DNA of 34,843 bases. It comes from CAVQFC01 sp036497895 (lineage in GTDB: Bacteria > Acidobacteriota > Vicinamibacteria > Vicinamibacterales > CAVVIG01). The notes below the pieces were generated by a model. That model saw nothing but the letters and a program-made list of their open reading frames with translations. It did not search any database and had not been told where the DNA came from. The stretch lies in assembly GCA_036497895.1 (NCBI GenBank), contig DASXIR010000227.1, positions 1-34,843 of the forward strand. The letters are read 5' to 3'. The position numbers and the translations under genes were made by a program. Below, piece by piece: positions 8,475 through 17,232 of this stretch. Positions within the stretch are counted from its first letter, which is position 1, and each line of letters opens with the position of its first letter.

Positions 8475-8849
8475 CTACGGGAAGATGAGATCGATCTTGC
8501 GCCAGTCTTTCTGAGCCGCCGCGCACTTGGCGGTCCAGTCAGGCGCGTGATTCAGCTGATCCGGCACCTGCGCAGGCCAGTAGCAGCCGATGTGACAGTC
8601 GAACAGGTCGCGCTCGACCGGCTGACACAGTCCTGCGGTGCCGCCGGTGTGGTCCGCTTCCCATCCCGGCGAGAACACCAGCGAGCAGCCAACAGGAAAA
8701 TGCGGCAGCTGCGGCAATCCGGTGCGCTGAAGCGCGACCACATCCTGATCGGTGGCCTCACCGCCGGGCTCGGCAGCACTCTGGGGCTCTCGACGGGTGG
8801 CCTGTTCGACCCGTAACGCTTTCGTGTTGATCGCCTTGAGATGGTTCAT
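8475..8849 (-). CDS. qhpC: QHNDH gamma subunit precursor (CTQ and thioether cross-links)
   Basis: This 124-residue precursor carries the catalytic cysteine tryptophylquinone (CTQ). Residue spacing matches the Paracoccus gamma subunit. Putative Cys-to-acid thioethers are C55-E64 (CSLVFSPGWE), C75-D81 (CQPVERD) and C89-D97. CTQ would form from C85 and W91 in DCHIGCYWPAQV, with D81 or a nearby acid as catalytic base. The C-terminal QKDWRKIDLIFP is also conserved. A leader of roughly 40-48 residues precedes the mature part and has no signal peptide, as expected for QhpE cleavage and QhpF export. Oddities are an extra cysteine, C109, outside the known cross-links, and Tyr90 beside the CTQ tryptophan. 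The start ATG 8849 overlaps qhpD as ATGA. Confidence 0.92.
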   Translation of the reverse strand: MNHLKAINTKALRVEQATRREPQSAAEPGGEATDQDVVALQRTGLPQLPHFPVGCSLVFSPGWEADHTGGTAGLCQPVERDLFDCHIGCYWPAQVPDQLNHAPDWTAKCAAAQKDWRKIDLIFP

Positions 8850-10390
8850 GACACGAGCTCCTTCGTATCTTCGTGATCGAACTGGGCGAGGAACGCCGGA
8901 TTGCGCGCCGACAATTCTCCGTAGACCTGGAGACAGACGTCGGTCCAGCCGCGGATCCAGTTGCAGTAGTGCAGATTGGCGTGGGTCGTATCGCCGTAGC
9001 GCGTGTGCGCTTCGTGGTAGCAGCCGCCCGAACAGAGGGGACGCGCCCAGCACGAACGGCAGTCGGTCTTGTTGGCGACGTGATGCTCCGCGAGAAATGC
9101 CTGTTGTGCCTCGCGATCGATGCCGGACGTCACGGTGCCGAACCGGTGCGAATCGGACCCGGCGAAGCGATGACAAAGTGCGACGTCACCATCGGTCGCG
9201 ACGCCAAGCAGTCCAAGGCCGGCGCCGCACGGGAACGCCTTGCTGACGCCCTTGTGCAGCTCCTCGAGCGTCTCTTTCACGTTCGAAAAGCCATGGTGAC
9301 GGCCGGCGACGGTGGTTTCGAGAAACTCGAACGCGAGATCGCGGAACTGACCGAGCATCTCGTCGTAGCCGGCGTCGGATATCGCGTGCGCGCGTTGCGG
9401 CGACGTCGTGACCGGGGCGAACCCGACCTCCCAGAATCCGATCTCTTCAGTCAGGTGCTGATAGATCCGCTTGACGTCCATCTTGCCGGACGTCAGCGTC
9501 ACTCGCGCACCGATCGGCCGGCTGCGATGGCGGCGAATCAGCTCCTTGATCTTCGGGGCGACGATGTCGTAGCTGCCGGTGCCGTTGTTGAAGACGCGGA
9601 ATTTGTCCTGAACTTCCTTGGGACCGTCGATCGAAATCGTGACGCCGACGCGCTCCTCGGCGAGGAACTCGATGATCTCCGGCTTGAGCAGCGTCGCGTT
9701 GGTGGTCAGGCTGAAGTCCACGTCCTTGCCAGCTTCGGCCGCCCGTTGACGTGCATAGGTGATCGTCTTCTGCAGGACCGGGAAGTTGAGCAGCGTCTCG
9801 CCGCCGAAGAAGGTAATGTGCGCGAGCCGGTTCGCTCCCGACTCCTTCAACATGAAGTCGACGCTTTCTCGCGCCGTCTGCTCACTCATGAACTTCGGCT
9901 GCTTGCCGTTCGCTGTGTCGACGATCTTGTCCTCGCCGTATTCGTAGCAATAGGTGCAGCTCAGGTTGCACTGATTGGTCACGTTCAGCACCATCGTCGT
10001 CAACGGGAACGGTGTGAGCGGAATCACCTTCGGCGTAGCCGGTGCCGGTACCGCCGCCGGGCCGATCGCCTGGACGCGCGCGAGTTCGGCGATGGCGGCG
10101 TCGAGTGCGGCGGCCGACCAGGACCGGGCGGCCATCGGCGGAGCAAGCTCCGCCCCTACACCTGCCGCCGTAGGGGCCGAGCTTGCTCCGCCCCTACTCA
10201 TACCTGCATCGACGTGTTCGCCGAGCGCGATCGCCAATTCCTCGCGGGTATGCGGCCTCGCCGAGAGCGTGCGCAGGACCGAATCCGCCGCATCGTCCAG
10301 CGCGAAGATCGCCGCGCTCGGCACCAGGTACACGAACGGCTTGCCGGCGGCTTCGAAGCGGTGATGTTCCCGCGCGACCCAGGTGCTCAT
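8846..10390 (-). CDS. qhpD: QhpD-like radical SAM/SPASM maturase
   Basis: This 514-residue cytoplasmic radical S-adenosylmethionine enzyme, in known QHNDH systems, makes the three Cys-to-Asp/Glu thioether links in QhpC. Residues 1-60 resemble a peptide-recognition segment (FVYLVPSAAIFALDD...HTREELA). The radical SAM cluster motif is CNLSCTYC (C141, C145, C148), with FFGGETLL following. The C-terminal SPASM region has CGAGLGLLGV, a later CHRF and CRSCWARPLCSGGCYHEAH for auxiliary clusters. ATG 10390 overlaps the qhpA stop as ATGA, which decides the start. Residues 65-85 are encoded by a palindromic repeat inserted in frame (see repeat at 10137), lengthening the linker between recognition and catalytic regions. 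Confidence 0.93.
   Translation of the reverse strand: MSTWVAREHHRFEAAGKPFVYLVPSAAIFALDDAADSVLRTLSARPHTREELAIALGEHVDAGMSRGGASSAPTAAGVGAELAPPMAARSWSAAALDAAIAELARVQAIGPAAVPAPATPKVIPLTPFPLTTMVLNVTNQCNLSCTYCYEYGEDKIVDTANGKQPKFMSEQTARESVDFMLKESGANRLAHITFFGGETLLNFPVLQKTITYARQRAAEAGKDVDFSLTTNATLLKPEIIEFLAEERVGVTISIDGPKEVQDKFRVFNNGTGSYDIVAPKIKELIRRHRSRPIGARVTLTSGKMDVKRIYQHLTEEIGFWEVGFAPVTTSPQRAHAISDAGYDEMLGQFRDLAFEFLETTVAGRHHGFSNVKETLEELHKGVSKAFPCGAGLGLLGVATDGDVALCHRFAGSDSHRFGTVTSGIDREAQQAFLAEHHVANKTDCRSCWARPLCSGGCYHEAHTRYGDTTHANLHYCNWIRGWTDVCLQVYGELSARNPAFLAQFDHEDTKELVS
10137..10197. repeat. Palindromic REP-like element inside qhpD
   Basis: There are two inverted arms of 23 bases, 10137-10159 and 10170-10192, with one mismatch and a 10-base spacer. 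The arms are GGCGGAGCAAGCTCCGCC plus CCTAC and its complement. The right arm extends to 10197 and is itself nearly palindromic, giving a nested structure. This is the GTAGGGGCGGAGC/GCTCCGCCCCTAC type of short palindrome that I associate with dispersed REP or REPIN elements. It lies fully inside the qhpD reading frame, which stays open across it. Its translation (residues 65-85 of QhpD) is a low-complexity Ala/Pro/Gly stretch. Confidence 0.85.
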
Positions 10391-12126
10391 TTGCCACTCT
10401 CGCTCTCGAACCACGCCATGTAAATCGGAACCGTGACCAGCAGCTGCGCACGCGCACGCAGCGGCCGCGCGGTCTGCCTCGCGTCCGGACTGGTCAGCTC
10501 CGCCACCACCCAGACGTCGCCGACGTTGTTGCGGTTGCCGCTGCGCTTCGGATTCGGCCCGTCCACGTTCGGTGTGAACAGGCCGTTTGCGTCCAGCGTT
10601 CCGACAAACTGCGCATCATCGTCTCCGAACGTGGCGGTGTACTCCTCGACGGACCACTTCACCGTGACGAGGCCGAGGTTCAAGTCGTCCGCCGTATCCG
10701 GCTTGCCGTCCGGACCGTTGTTGATCCCGACCGCCTCGAACTGCTGCAGCTGCTTCGGAAATACATTGCCGCCGACGCGTGCCATGCCCGCCTGCGGCAG
10801 GACCTTGATGCCGTCGATCTTGTCGTACACGACCAGCGCCGCGGCTTTTCTGACCCCGCCGACTGAGAGATCCCGTGCGCCGATCGGTGCTGTGGCCGCG
10901 ACGTTCACCTCGACCGTCGTTTCATCCGGCTGCGCAGTCACCACCCGCCCGACCGTCACACCGGGACCGAGGCCGATGTCCTCGGGACGCGGTGTCGCCG
11001 GCAGATTCGCGCCGAAGATTCGCACCAGCTGACCCGAAGCGCCGGTCTTCAATGCCGTCACGCTGGCGCCGAGGACGACCGGCTCGCCGCTCAGGCGCGT
11101 CAGCTTCACGTCGATGCCAGTCTCGTCATACGCGCCGGTGAACCAGCGGCCCGACATCTCGCTCCAGTCGCGCTCGACCGACATCACTTCGCGCCAGGTA
11201 TCGCTGCCGACTGTCCCTCGCCCGCGCCACTGGTAGCCCGTGTAAACCAGTCCCTTGCCGCTGCGCGTGACCGTTTCGCCAGTCCGCGCGACGACGTAGC
11301 GCGTGGTTGTAGTGAAACTGTCGGGTGCGCCGGGGTCAGGCGCGATGGTGACCTGGCCATAAATTGGTCCGCGGCCGCCCTGCGACCCGCTGATCGCCCA
11401 GCGCCCCGCCAACTTTGGCGGTTGCATCGCCGCGGCCCACGCCGACCATTCCGGCGTCATCAGCGGCAGCGTTTTCTCGATGTGCTCGAGCGCCTTGTCC
11501 ATCGGATGACGGTTGTCCGGCGGACGCCCGTCCGGCCCTGGCTCGGTCGAGATCGGTCGTGTCCGCCGGAATCCCTGACCGCCGTTCATCGGCTGGTTGT
11601 CGACCAGCGGGTAATAGCCGCGATGCATGGCGACCAGCAGCTCCCACTCTTCCTTGGTGCGCCGTTCGCTGAGCACGCGCGCCATCGAATGGCACGAACC
11701 GCACGTGTCGGCCGTGTCTTTGTCGGCCGTGTAGGAGTACTCGATCATGCGGCGTTCCGCATCGAACGCGATCGGCCGATCTTCGTCGGGCGCGAGGCCC
11801 TGGTGATCCGACAGGTACTTCAGGATGTTGCGCGCGTCGGCCGGCTCGAGCACGGCGTGGTTGAGCGTGACCATCCGCCGGATGGTTCGTTCCCAGTTCT
11901 CGGGTGTCGCGCGGCGGTACGAGATGCGCGACATCCGCCCCTTGTCGTCGCTGCGGTGGCAGGATCCGCACTTGGCGCGTACGAGATCACTCTGGACCGG
12001 GATGCCCTCGCCTTTGGCCGCATCCGCCGGCGTCTGCGCGCCGACCGGCGCAGCAGCACACAGCAACATCAGACTCACGAACCAGATTGGCCGGAGCTGT
12101 TTGATCATCGTCTTACGCTCGTTCAT
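10387..12126 (-). CDS. qhpA: Quinohemoprotein amine dehydrogenase alpha subunit (di-heme)
   Basis: This 579-residue periplasmic subunit takes electrons from CTQ through two c-type hemes to an outside acceptor. A signal peptide (hydrophobic residues 12-30, cleavage near PVGA/QT) is followed by two heme-binding sites, C53GSCH57 and C142GSCH146. The rest is beta-sandwich domains, for example LAGRWAISGSQGGRGPIYGQ and an IPT-like segment LVRIFGANLP, as in the four-domain alpha subunit. ATG 12126 was chosen because GAGGG precedes it by eight bases and it overlaps the qhpG stop by 14 bases. ATG 12108 is an alternative. It ends in an ATGA overlap with qhpD. The enzyme oxidises primary amines to aldehyde and ammonia. 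Confidence 0.94.
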   Translation of the reverse strand: MNERKTMIKQLRPIWFVSLMLLCAAAPVGAQTPADAAKGEGIPVQSDLVRAKCGSCHRSDDKGRMSRISYRRATPENWERTIRRMVTLNHAVLEPADARNILKYLSDHQGLAPDEDRPIAFDAERRMIEYSYTADKDTADTCGSCHSMARVLSERRTKEEWELLVAMHRGYYPLVDNQPMNGGQGFRRTRPISTEPGPDGRPPDNRHPMDKALEHIEKTLPLMTPEWSAWAAAMQPPKLAGRWAISGSQGGRGPIYGQVTIAPDPGAPDSFTTTTRYVVARTGETVTRSGKGLVYTGYQWRGRGTVGSDTWREVMSVERDWSEMSGRWFTGAYDETGIDVKLTRLSGEPVVLGASVTALKTGASGQLVRIFGANLPATPRPEDIGLGPGVTVGRVVTAQPDETTVEVNVAATAPIGARDLSVGGVRKAAALVVYDKIDGIKVLPQAGMARVGGNVFPKQLQQFEAVGINNGPDGKPDTADDLNLGLVTVKWSVEEYTATFGDDDAQFVGTLDANGLFTPNVDGPNPKRSGNRNNVGDVWVVAELTSPDARQTARPLRARAQLLVTVPIYMAWFESESGK

Positions 12127-13594
12127 GAAGAATCCCTCTGGCGACCAGCAGTGAGAGTCCGGAGACAACATTCGGCAGCGGCACCGCTGCACACGTCCGG
12201 CAATAGTCGTCGAAGACGTCCGGAACATCGGTATGACGGCAGGCGATGCCGGCCAGCTTGACCAGATCGACGTTGCCCATGAACCTGAGCGTTTCGCTTG
12301 CCGGCCCGACCAGCGCCTCTTCAAGCACGATCTCGCGATCGCGAATCACCGGGCGGAGTTCGAAGCGCGCCTCGCTCGAAAGTGCCAGATGAATGGAGGG
12401 TGCTCGCTTGAAGCGTTCGAACGCCGCCAGCACTTCGGGGCGCAGCGCATCGTTTTCGTCAACCTCCTGTCGCGACTCGGTGTTCGCCGTCGCGCGTGAC
12501 GCCCAGAACTGATGTGGATGACGCGCGAACGCGTCGCGTGCGAACTGACGCGAGCGGTGCAGATGCCTCGCGTAGACGTCCCGCTCCCAGTCCGAGAAGA
12601 ACTGCATGGCGATGCCGTGCCGATCCGGATCGGTCAGGCTGGTGTGAACGGCAATGGCGCCGAGCCAGGCGGACGCCAGCGCCTTCTTGACGCCGAACGA
12701 CGACAGCGGATCGATGAACGATCCCGCGTCGCCCGCGAGCAGGAACTGCGATCCCGCGTACTGAGACGCCGAATACAGTGACGCGTCGCAGGTCCAGACG
12801 TGTTCGAGCGTCGCCTGCTCGAGCAGGCCGGCGATGTTCGTGGCTTTCGTGGTTTCGGCGCGATACACCTGCTCGAGGGCCCGCCCGCCCGCCGCCGTCG
12901 ACGACCCGCGATCGATCATGGCGCCGACGTGCCTGGTCGTCTTCGAGACCGGCACCGACCACATCCAGCCCTCGTCGTAGGTTTCGACAATGGTATGGGT
13001 GTCGTCTGCGAGAGGCCAACCATCAGGTCTGTTCCAGACACCGACGAAGGCGGATGTCCGGTAGCCCGGTTCCGGCCGGCGGAATTGGCGGCCGACGAGA
13101 CCGGCGCGGCCGGAGCAATCGATCACAAAGCGGCACGATGCGGACTGACGCTGTCCGCCTTCGTCGTACTCAACCGTTGCCATCCGATCCTCGACCAGTT
13201 GAACCCCACGCACCCGCGCGTTCGTCAGCACGTGGGCGCCGGCGTCGCGCGCACAATCGCGGAGGACACGATCGAATGCCGGGCGATGAACCTGATAGCC
13301 TTCGGCCTGCCGCGCCGAGCCGAACGATTCGGTTCTGCGATCGTGCGAAGCCCACCAGACGGTATTGCCGGTGGCGCGAAAGAATCCGGCAGACTCGACC
13401 GCTTCCAGCACACCGATTTGAGCGAGCAGCTTTTGCGTGCTGGGCGGCAGGGATTCGGCGAGACCGCGCGCAAGCGGGCCCGGCACGTCGAGCAGCAGGA
13501 CCGAGTGTCCCCAGGCGCTCAGCAACCGTCCGGCGGACGAGCCGGCCGGCCCTCCACCAAGGATGATGGCGTCGAAGACATCGCGCTCGGACAC
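12113..13594 (-). CDS. qhpG: QhpG-like FAD-dependent monooxygenase
   Basis: This 493-residue flavoprotein resembles tryptophan halogenases and monooxygenases. In QHNDH maturation QhpG hydroxylates the gamma-subunit Trp before the quinone forms. It shows the dinucleotide-binding GGGPAGSSAGRLL at the N-terminus and the second FAD motif FLLAGDAGSFIDPLSSFG. The halogenase-specific WxWxIP motif is absent; WMWSVPVSK is the nearest match. GTG 13594 places the start just before VFDAIILGGGPAG. The frame stays open to 13738, but the upstream part looks untranslated and no clear ribosome binding site is seen. It is the first gene of the qhp operon here. Confidence 0.88.
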   Translation of the reverse strand: MSERDVFDAIILGGGPAGSSAGRLLSAWGHSVLLLDVPGPLARGLAESLPPSTQKLLAQIGVLEAVESAGFFRATGNTVWWASHDRRTESFGSARQAEGYQVHRPAFDRVLRDCARDAGAHVLTNARVRGVQLVEDRMATVEYDEGGQRQSASCRFVIDCSGRAGLVGRQFRRPEPGYRTSAFVGVWNRPDGWPLADDTHTIVETYDEGWMWSVPVSKTTRHVGAMIDRGSSTAAGGRALEQVYRAETTKATNIAGLLEQATLEHVWTCDASLYSASQYAGSQFLLAGDAGSFIDPLSSFGVKKALASAWLGAIAVHTSLTDPDRHGIAMQFFSDWERDVYARHLHRSRQFARDAFARHPHQFWASRATANTESRQEVDENDALRPEVLAAFERFKRAPSIHLALSSEARFELRPVIRDREIVLEEALVGPASETLRFMGNVDLVKLAGIACRHTDVPDVFDDYCRTCAAVPLPNVVSGLSLLVARGILHERA

Positions 13595-13723
13595 GGGAAT
13601 GCCGGTCAGTCTAGTCGCCGCAGCCCGCGGAATCCAGTGCTGTTTGCCCGCCGAAATTGTCTGCCGTCGACGCTGAACGACGGAATCGAACCCGCGGCTC
13701 GATACGTTCTCAACCACCACCGG

Positions 13724-13729
13724 TATAAT
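13724..13729 (+). promoter_or_regulatory. Candidate -10 box upstream of the kinase gene
   Basis: A perfect TATAAT lies 17 bases before the kinase ATG at 13747. A transcript starting the usual distance downstream would have a leader of about 10 bases with no ribosome binding site. Only a poor -35 match (GATACG, 17 bases further up) is present. The gap also has to hold the promoter of divergent qhpG. Confidence 0.45.
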
Positions 13730-13746
13730 TACCAGCAACCCGCCCC

Positions 13747-16700
13747 ATGCCGCTTTCCGCCGGCGCTCGCCTCGGCTCGTACGAAATTCTGGCCACGCTC
13801 GGGGCGGGCGGGATGGGCGAGGTCTACCGCGCCCGTGACATGAAGCTCGAGCGTGACGTCGCCGTCAAGATCATCCACCCCGATGCGGCGGACGATCCCA
13901 CCGCGGTGAACCGTTTCACGCGCGAGGCGCAGGCTGCATCTGCACTCAATCATCCCAACATCGTGTCGGTCTTCGATTTCGGCGAGTGCGCCGCGGGCCC
14001 GTTCATCGTGATGGAGATGATCGAGGGACGCACACTCCGGGCAATCCTCCGCGCCACCCCCGGCATCGAAACCTGGCCGGATATCGGCCGTCAGGTGGCT
14101 CGCGCCCTCGGCGTGGCGCATGCAGCCGGCATCGTCCATCGCGACATCAAGCCGGAAAACGTCATGGTGCGTGACGACGGCTACGTCAAGGTGCTGGATT
14201 TCGGACTCGCGCGCGCGATCCGGCCGGAGGCCGATTCCGAAGCTTCGACAACGGTTCAGGCTGGCCCCGCGTCGATTACAGGACCGGGCGGGTTCGTGAT
14301 CGGCACGGTTGCCTACATGTCTCCCGAGCAGGCGCGTGGCGGGATGGTGGACAGCGCCAGCGACATCTTTGCGCTCGGGTTGCTGTTTTACGAGCTTGCG
14401 ACCGGACGTCATCCCTTCACCGCTGCCGGCCAAACGGGAGACGGCGTCAGCATCGTCGCTCGTATGCTGTCGGAAGACCCGCTGCCGCCATCGAGATTCG
14501 CTCCGCACGTCTCCGCGACGATCGACGCGTTGATTTTGCGAATGCTCGAGCGGGATCCACGTGCGCGCCCGGATGCGGACACCGTCGATCGCACGCTCGC
14601 CGCCGCGTTCGGCGCCGCAACCGCCACAGTCCGCACTCCGTCGCCGCCGCCGGTCCGTCACTCCGTTGGCCGGGAGGACGCCCGGGCGCTGCTGGCGAGG
14701 GCCTTCGATGCCGCAGACACCGGCACCGGCACCCTCGTCACGCTGTCGGGCGAGCCGGGCATCGGCAAGACGACGCTGGCCGAAGATTTTGTCCAGGGCC
14801 TGACGACATCGGGCCGCCGCTGCCTGGTTGCTCGAGGACGATGCTCGGAGCGGCAGGCCGGCTCGGATGCGTATCTGCCATGGCTCGAGGCGCTCGATTC
14901 CATGCGCGACGAAACCGGTCAGCCGCTCGCGCGCGTCATGAAGGCCGTCGCGCCCACCTGGTATGCGCAGATTGCGCCGCTGGCGACGGACGATTCGCCA
15001 GAAGCGCGCGCGCTCGTCGTCAACCGCGCCGGATCGCAGGAGTGGATGAAGCGCGAGTTGGTCGCGCTGCTCGAAGAAGTCTCGCGTCAGCGTCCGCTGG
15101 TGCTGTTTTTTGACGACCTGCACTGGGCCGACGGATCGACGGTCGACTTGCTGGCGTATCTCGCCACGCGCCTTGGCGCTCTGCGCCTGCTGGTCGTGGC
15201 TACATACCGGCCGACCGATCTGACGCGTGCGCGTCATCCCTTCCTGGCGCTGAAGCTCGAGTTGGAAGGGCGTGGTCTGTGCCGCGATGTTCACGTCGGC
15301 TTTCTGAGTGAGGCCGATGTCGAGCGGTATCTCGCGCTCGAATTTCCCGGGCATCAGCTGCCCGTGTCATTCGCCAGGCGTGTGCACGCCAGGACGGAAG
15401 GCAACCCGCTGTTCATGGCCGATCTGCTGCGAAGCCTGCGCGATCGTCAGGTGATCCGCGAGGAAAACGGCGCATGGCGGCTGACCCAAGCCGAGTCGGA
15501 TTTCGACCGCGAGATGCCGGCCTCGATCAGGAGCATGATCGAGCTGAAGATTGGGCGCCTCGAAGAGAACGATCGTCGCATGCTGACCGCTGCTGCGGTT
15601 CAGGGTTACGAATTCGATTCAGTGGTCGTCTCCCGCGCGCTGTCGATCGATCAGGCCGATGTCGAAGATCGCCTCGAGCTGCTGGCCAGGCAGCATGGCC
15701 TCGTGCAGTCGGTCCGCGAGGTGGAACTGCCCGATCGCTCGCTGTCGGTCCGCTACTGTTTCGTTCATGTGCTTTACCAGAACGCACTCTATGCGGCGCT
15801 TGGCCCGAGTCGCCGTGCGTCTCTGAGCGCCGCGGTTGCCGGCGCGATTGTCGCGGTCCACGGCGATCAGGTGAACGCGCGCGCGTCGGAGCTGGCGTAC
15901 CTGTTCGAGGGTGCCCGGGATTTTTCGCGAGCCGCCGGATTTTTCCTGATCGCCTCCGAGCGCGCACGTCAGGTGTTCGCCGATCGCGAGGCACTGGTAC
16001 TGGCCCGGCGCGGCATGGAGATGCTGCAATCGCTGCCGCCGACGCCGGAACGCGTGCCGCGCGAATTGCAGCACCTGATGGCGATCGCCCTGCCGGCCCA
16101 GAACGTCCTCGGATACGCGGCACCGGAGCTCGAAGAGACGTTCCGCCGCGTGCACGTGCTGTGCGATCAGCTCGGCGAGAATCCGGATCTGTTCGGCATC
16201 GTGACCGGCACCGGTGCGTTTCATCTGATGCGTGCCGAACTGAGCCGAACAGAGCAGTCGGTTGACCAGATGCAGTCGATCTCGGAACGGATCGGCCACC
16301 CGGTGATGTCGATCTGGACCGAGTGGGCGTATGGCACGCTCCACGGTCATCTCGGCCGCGGCCTCGCTGAGGCGCTGCAGCGCCTCGATCGCGGCACCAG
16401 TCTCTACGATCCGTCCCTCCATCCCGGTTTCATGATCATGACCGGCTTCGACGCCGGTCTCGGTTGCGGGTTTCAGGGAGCACGGGTGGAATGGATGCTT
16501 GGCCGGCCGGATCGGGCGCAGGCCCGCATCGCCGCCACCGTCGCGCGGGCGCGGGAATTGAACCATCCGCTGATGCTGACGTTCGCGCTGTTCTTCGAAG
16601 CGTGGATACGTCAGCATGGACGCGATCCTCGAGGCGTGCTGGCGGTCACCGACGAGAGCCTCGCGCTGGTCGAGCACTACGGTTATCCACACCTCGGCGC

Positions 16701-17223
16701 CTGGTCGCGCATTCTTCGCGGGTGGGCGCTGGCGCGAACCGGATCTGCCGCTGAAGGTGAGATGATGATCCGAGAGGCGATCGGATTGACCGATGTCATC
16801 GGCATCACGCTGGTTCGGCCGAATTTTCTCGCGCTGTTAGCCGATGCGCAGGCCATGCAGGGACACCTCGACCTGGCCCTTGCGACACTTACCGACGCAC
16901 GAAGTGTTGCTGAGCGAACCGGCGAGCGCTGCTACCTGGCCGAGATTCTACGGATGACGGCCGACCTGCGAATTCGGAAAGGGCCGGCGACGCCGGAGGA
17001 CGCGGAGGCGATCGACGGACTGCTCGAGGGCGCCGTTCTGCTCGCCCGCGAACAAGGCGCTCGCAGCTTCGAACTCCGCGCGGCAACGACGCGTGCCGCG
17101 TTTGCGGGGAACGTGGGACGGGCGCCGGCCGCTCGGGCGGAGCTGGTCGCGCTCGTCAGCGCGTGCACCGAGGGGTTTGATACACCGGACTTTTGCGATG
17201 CGAAGTCGCTGACCGCCGTTTGA
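13747..17223 (+). CDS. Ser/Thr protein kinase with AAA-type ATPase and TPR-like region
   Basis: This 1158-residue cytoplasmic signalling protein has a Hanks-type kinase domain at about residues 10-280. It includes the glycine loop LGAGGMGEVY, ATP lysine K41 (VAVKII), catalytic HRDIKPEN (H131, D133) and DFG at 151-153. A predicted signalling ATPase follows, with Walker A GEPGIGKTT near 335-343 and Walker B VLFFDDLHWAD. The C-terminal third is helical and TPR-like. There is no membrane segment. This architecture is common in acidobacterial regulators. The gene diverges from the qhp operon and is followed after nine bases by an S1-domain protein, whose ribosome binding site overlaps this gene's stop codon. 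Target and ligand are unknown. Confidence 0.93.
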   Translation: MPLSAGARLGSYEILATLGAGGMGEVYRARDMKLERDVAVKIIHPDAADDPTAVNRFTREAQAASALNHPNIVSVFDFGECAAGPFIVMEMIEGRTLRAILRATPGIETWPDIGRQVARALGVAHAAGIVHRDIKPENVMVRDDGYVKVLDFGLARAIRPEADSEASTTVQAGPASITGPGGFVIGTVAYMSPEQARGGMVDSASDIFALGLLFYELATGRHPFTAAGQTGDGVSIVARMLSEDPLPPSRFAPHVSATIDALILRMLERDPRARPDADTVDRTLAAAFGAATATVRTPSPPPVRHSVGREDARALLARAFDAADTGTGTLVTLSGEPGIGKTTLAEDFVQGLTTSGRRCLVARGRCSERQAGSDAYLPWLEALDSMRDETGQPLARVMKAVAPTWYAQIAPLATDDSPEARALVVNRAGSQEWMKRELVALLEEVSRQRPLVLFFDDLHWADGSTVDLLAYLATRLGALRLLVVATYRPTDLTRARHPFLALKLELEGRGLCRDVHVGFLSEADVERYLALEFPGHQLPVSFARRVHARTEGNPLFMADLLRSLRDRQVIREENGAWRLTQAESDFDREMPASIRSMIELKIGRLEENDRRMLTAAAVQGYEFDSVVVSRALSIDQADVEDRLELLARQHGLVQSVREVELPDRSLSVRYCFVHVLYQNALYAALGPSRRASLSAAVAGAIVAVHGDQVNARASELAYLFEGARDFSRAAGFFLIASERARQVFADREALVLARRGMEMLQSLPPTPERVPRELQHLMAIALPAQNVLGYAAPELEETFRRVHVLCDQLGENPDLFGIVTGTGAFHLMRAELSRTEQSVDQMQSISERIGHPVMSIWTEWAYGTLHGHLGRGLAEALQRLDRGTSLYDPSLHPGFMIMTGFDAGLGCGFQGARVEWMLGRPDRAQARIAATVARARELNHPLMLTFALFFEAWIRQHGRDPRGVLAVTDESLALVEHYGYPHLGAWSRILRGWALARTGSAAEGEMMIREAIGLTDVIGITLVRPNFLALLADAQAMQGHLDLALATLTDARSVAERTGERCYLAEILRMTADLRIRKGPATPEDAEAIDGLLEGAVLLAREQGARSFELRAATTRAAFAGNVGRAPAARAELVALVSACTEGFDTPDFCDAKSLTAV

Positions 17224-17232
17224 GGAGTATTC

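Noticed and set aside
8873..10423. 516-residue open frame on the plus strand
   Set aside because: It is antisense to qhpD, where radical SAM and SPASM motifs are unambiguous.
13595..13738. N-terminal extension of qhpG to 13738
   Set aside because: The extra 48 residues have no family similarity, contain the tRNA-like 11-mer, and would cover the promoter region of both divergent genes.
13729..15354. 541-residue open frame on the minus strand
   Set aside because: It is antisense to the Ser/Thr kinase and ATPase regions, with no recognisable domain.
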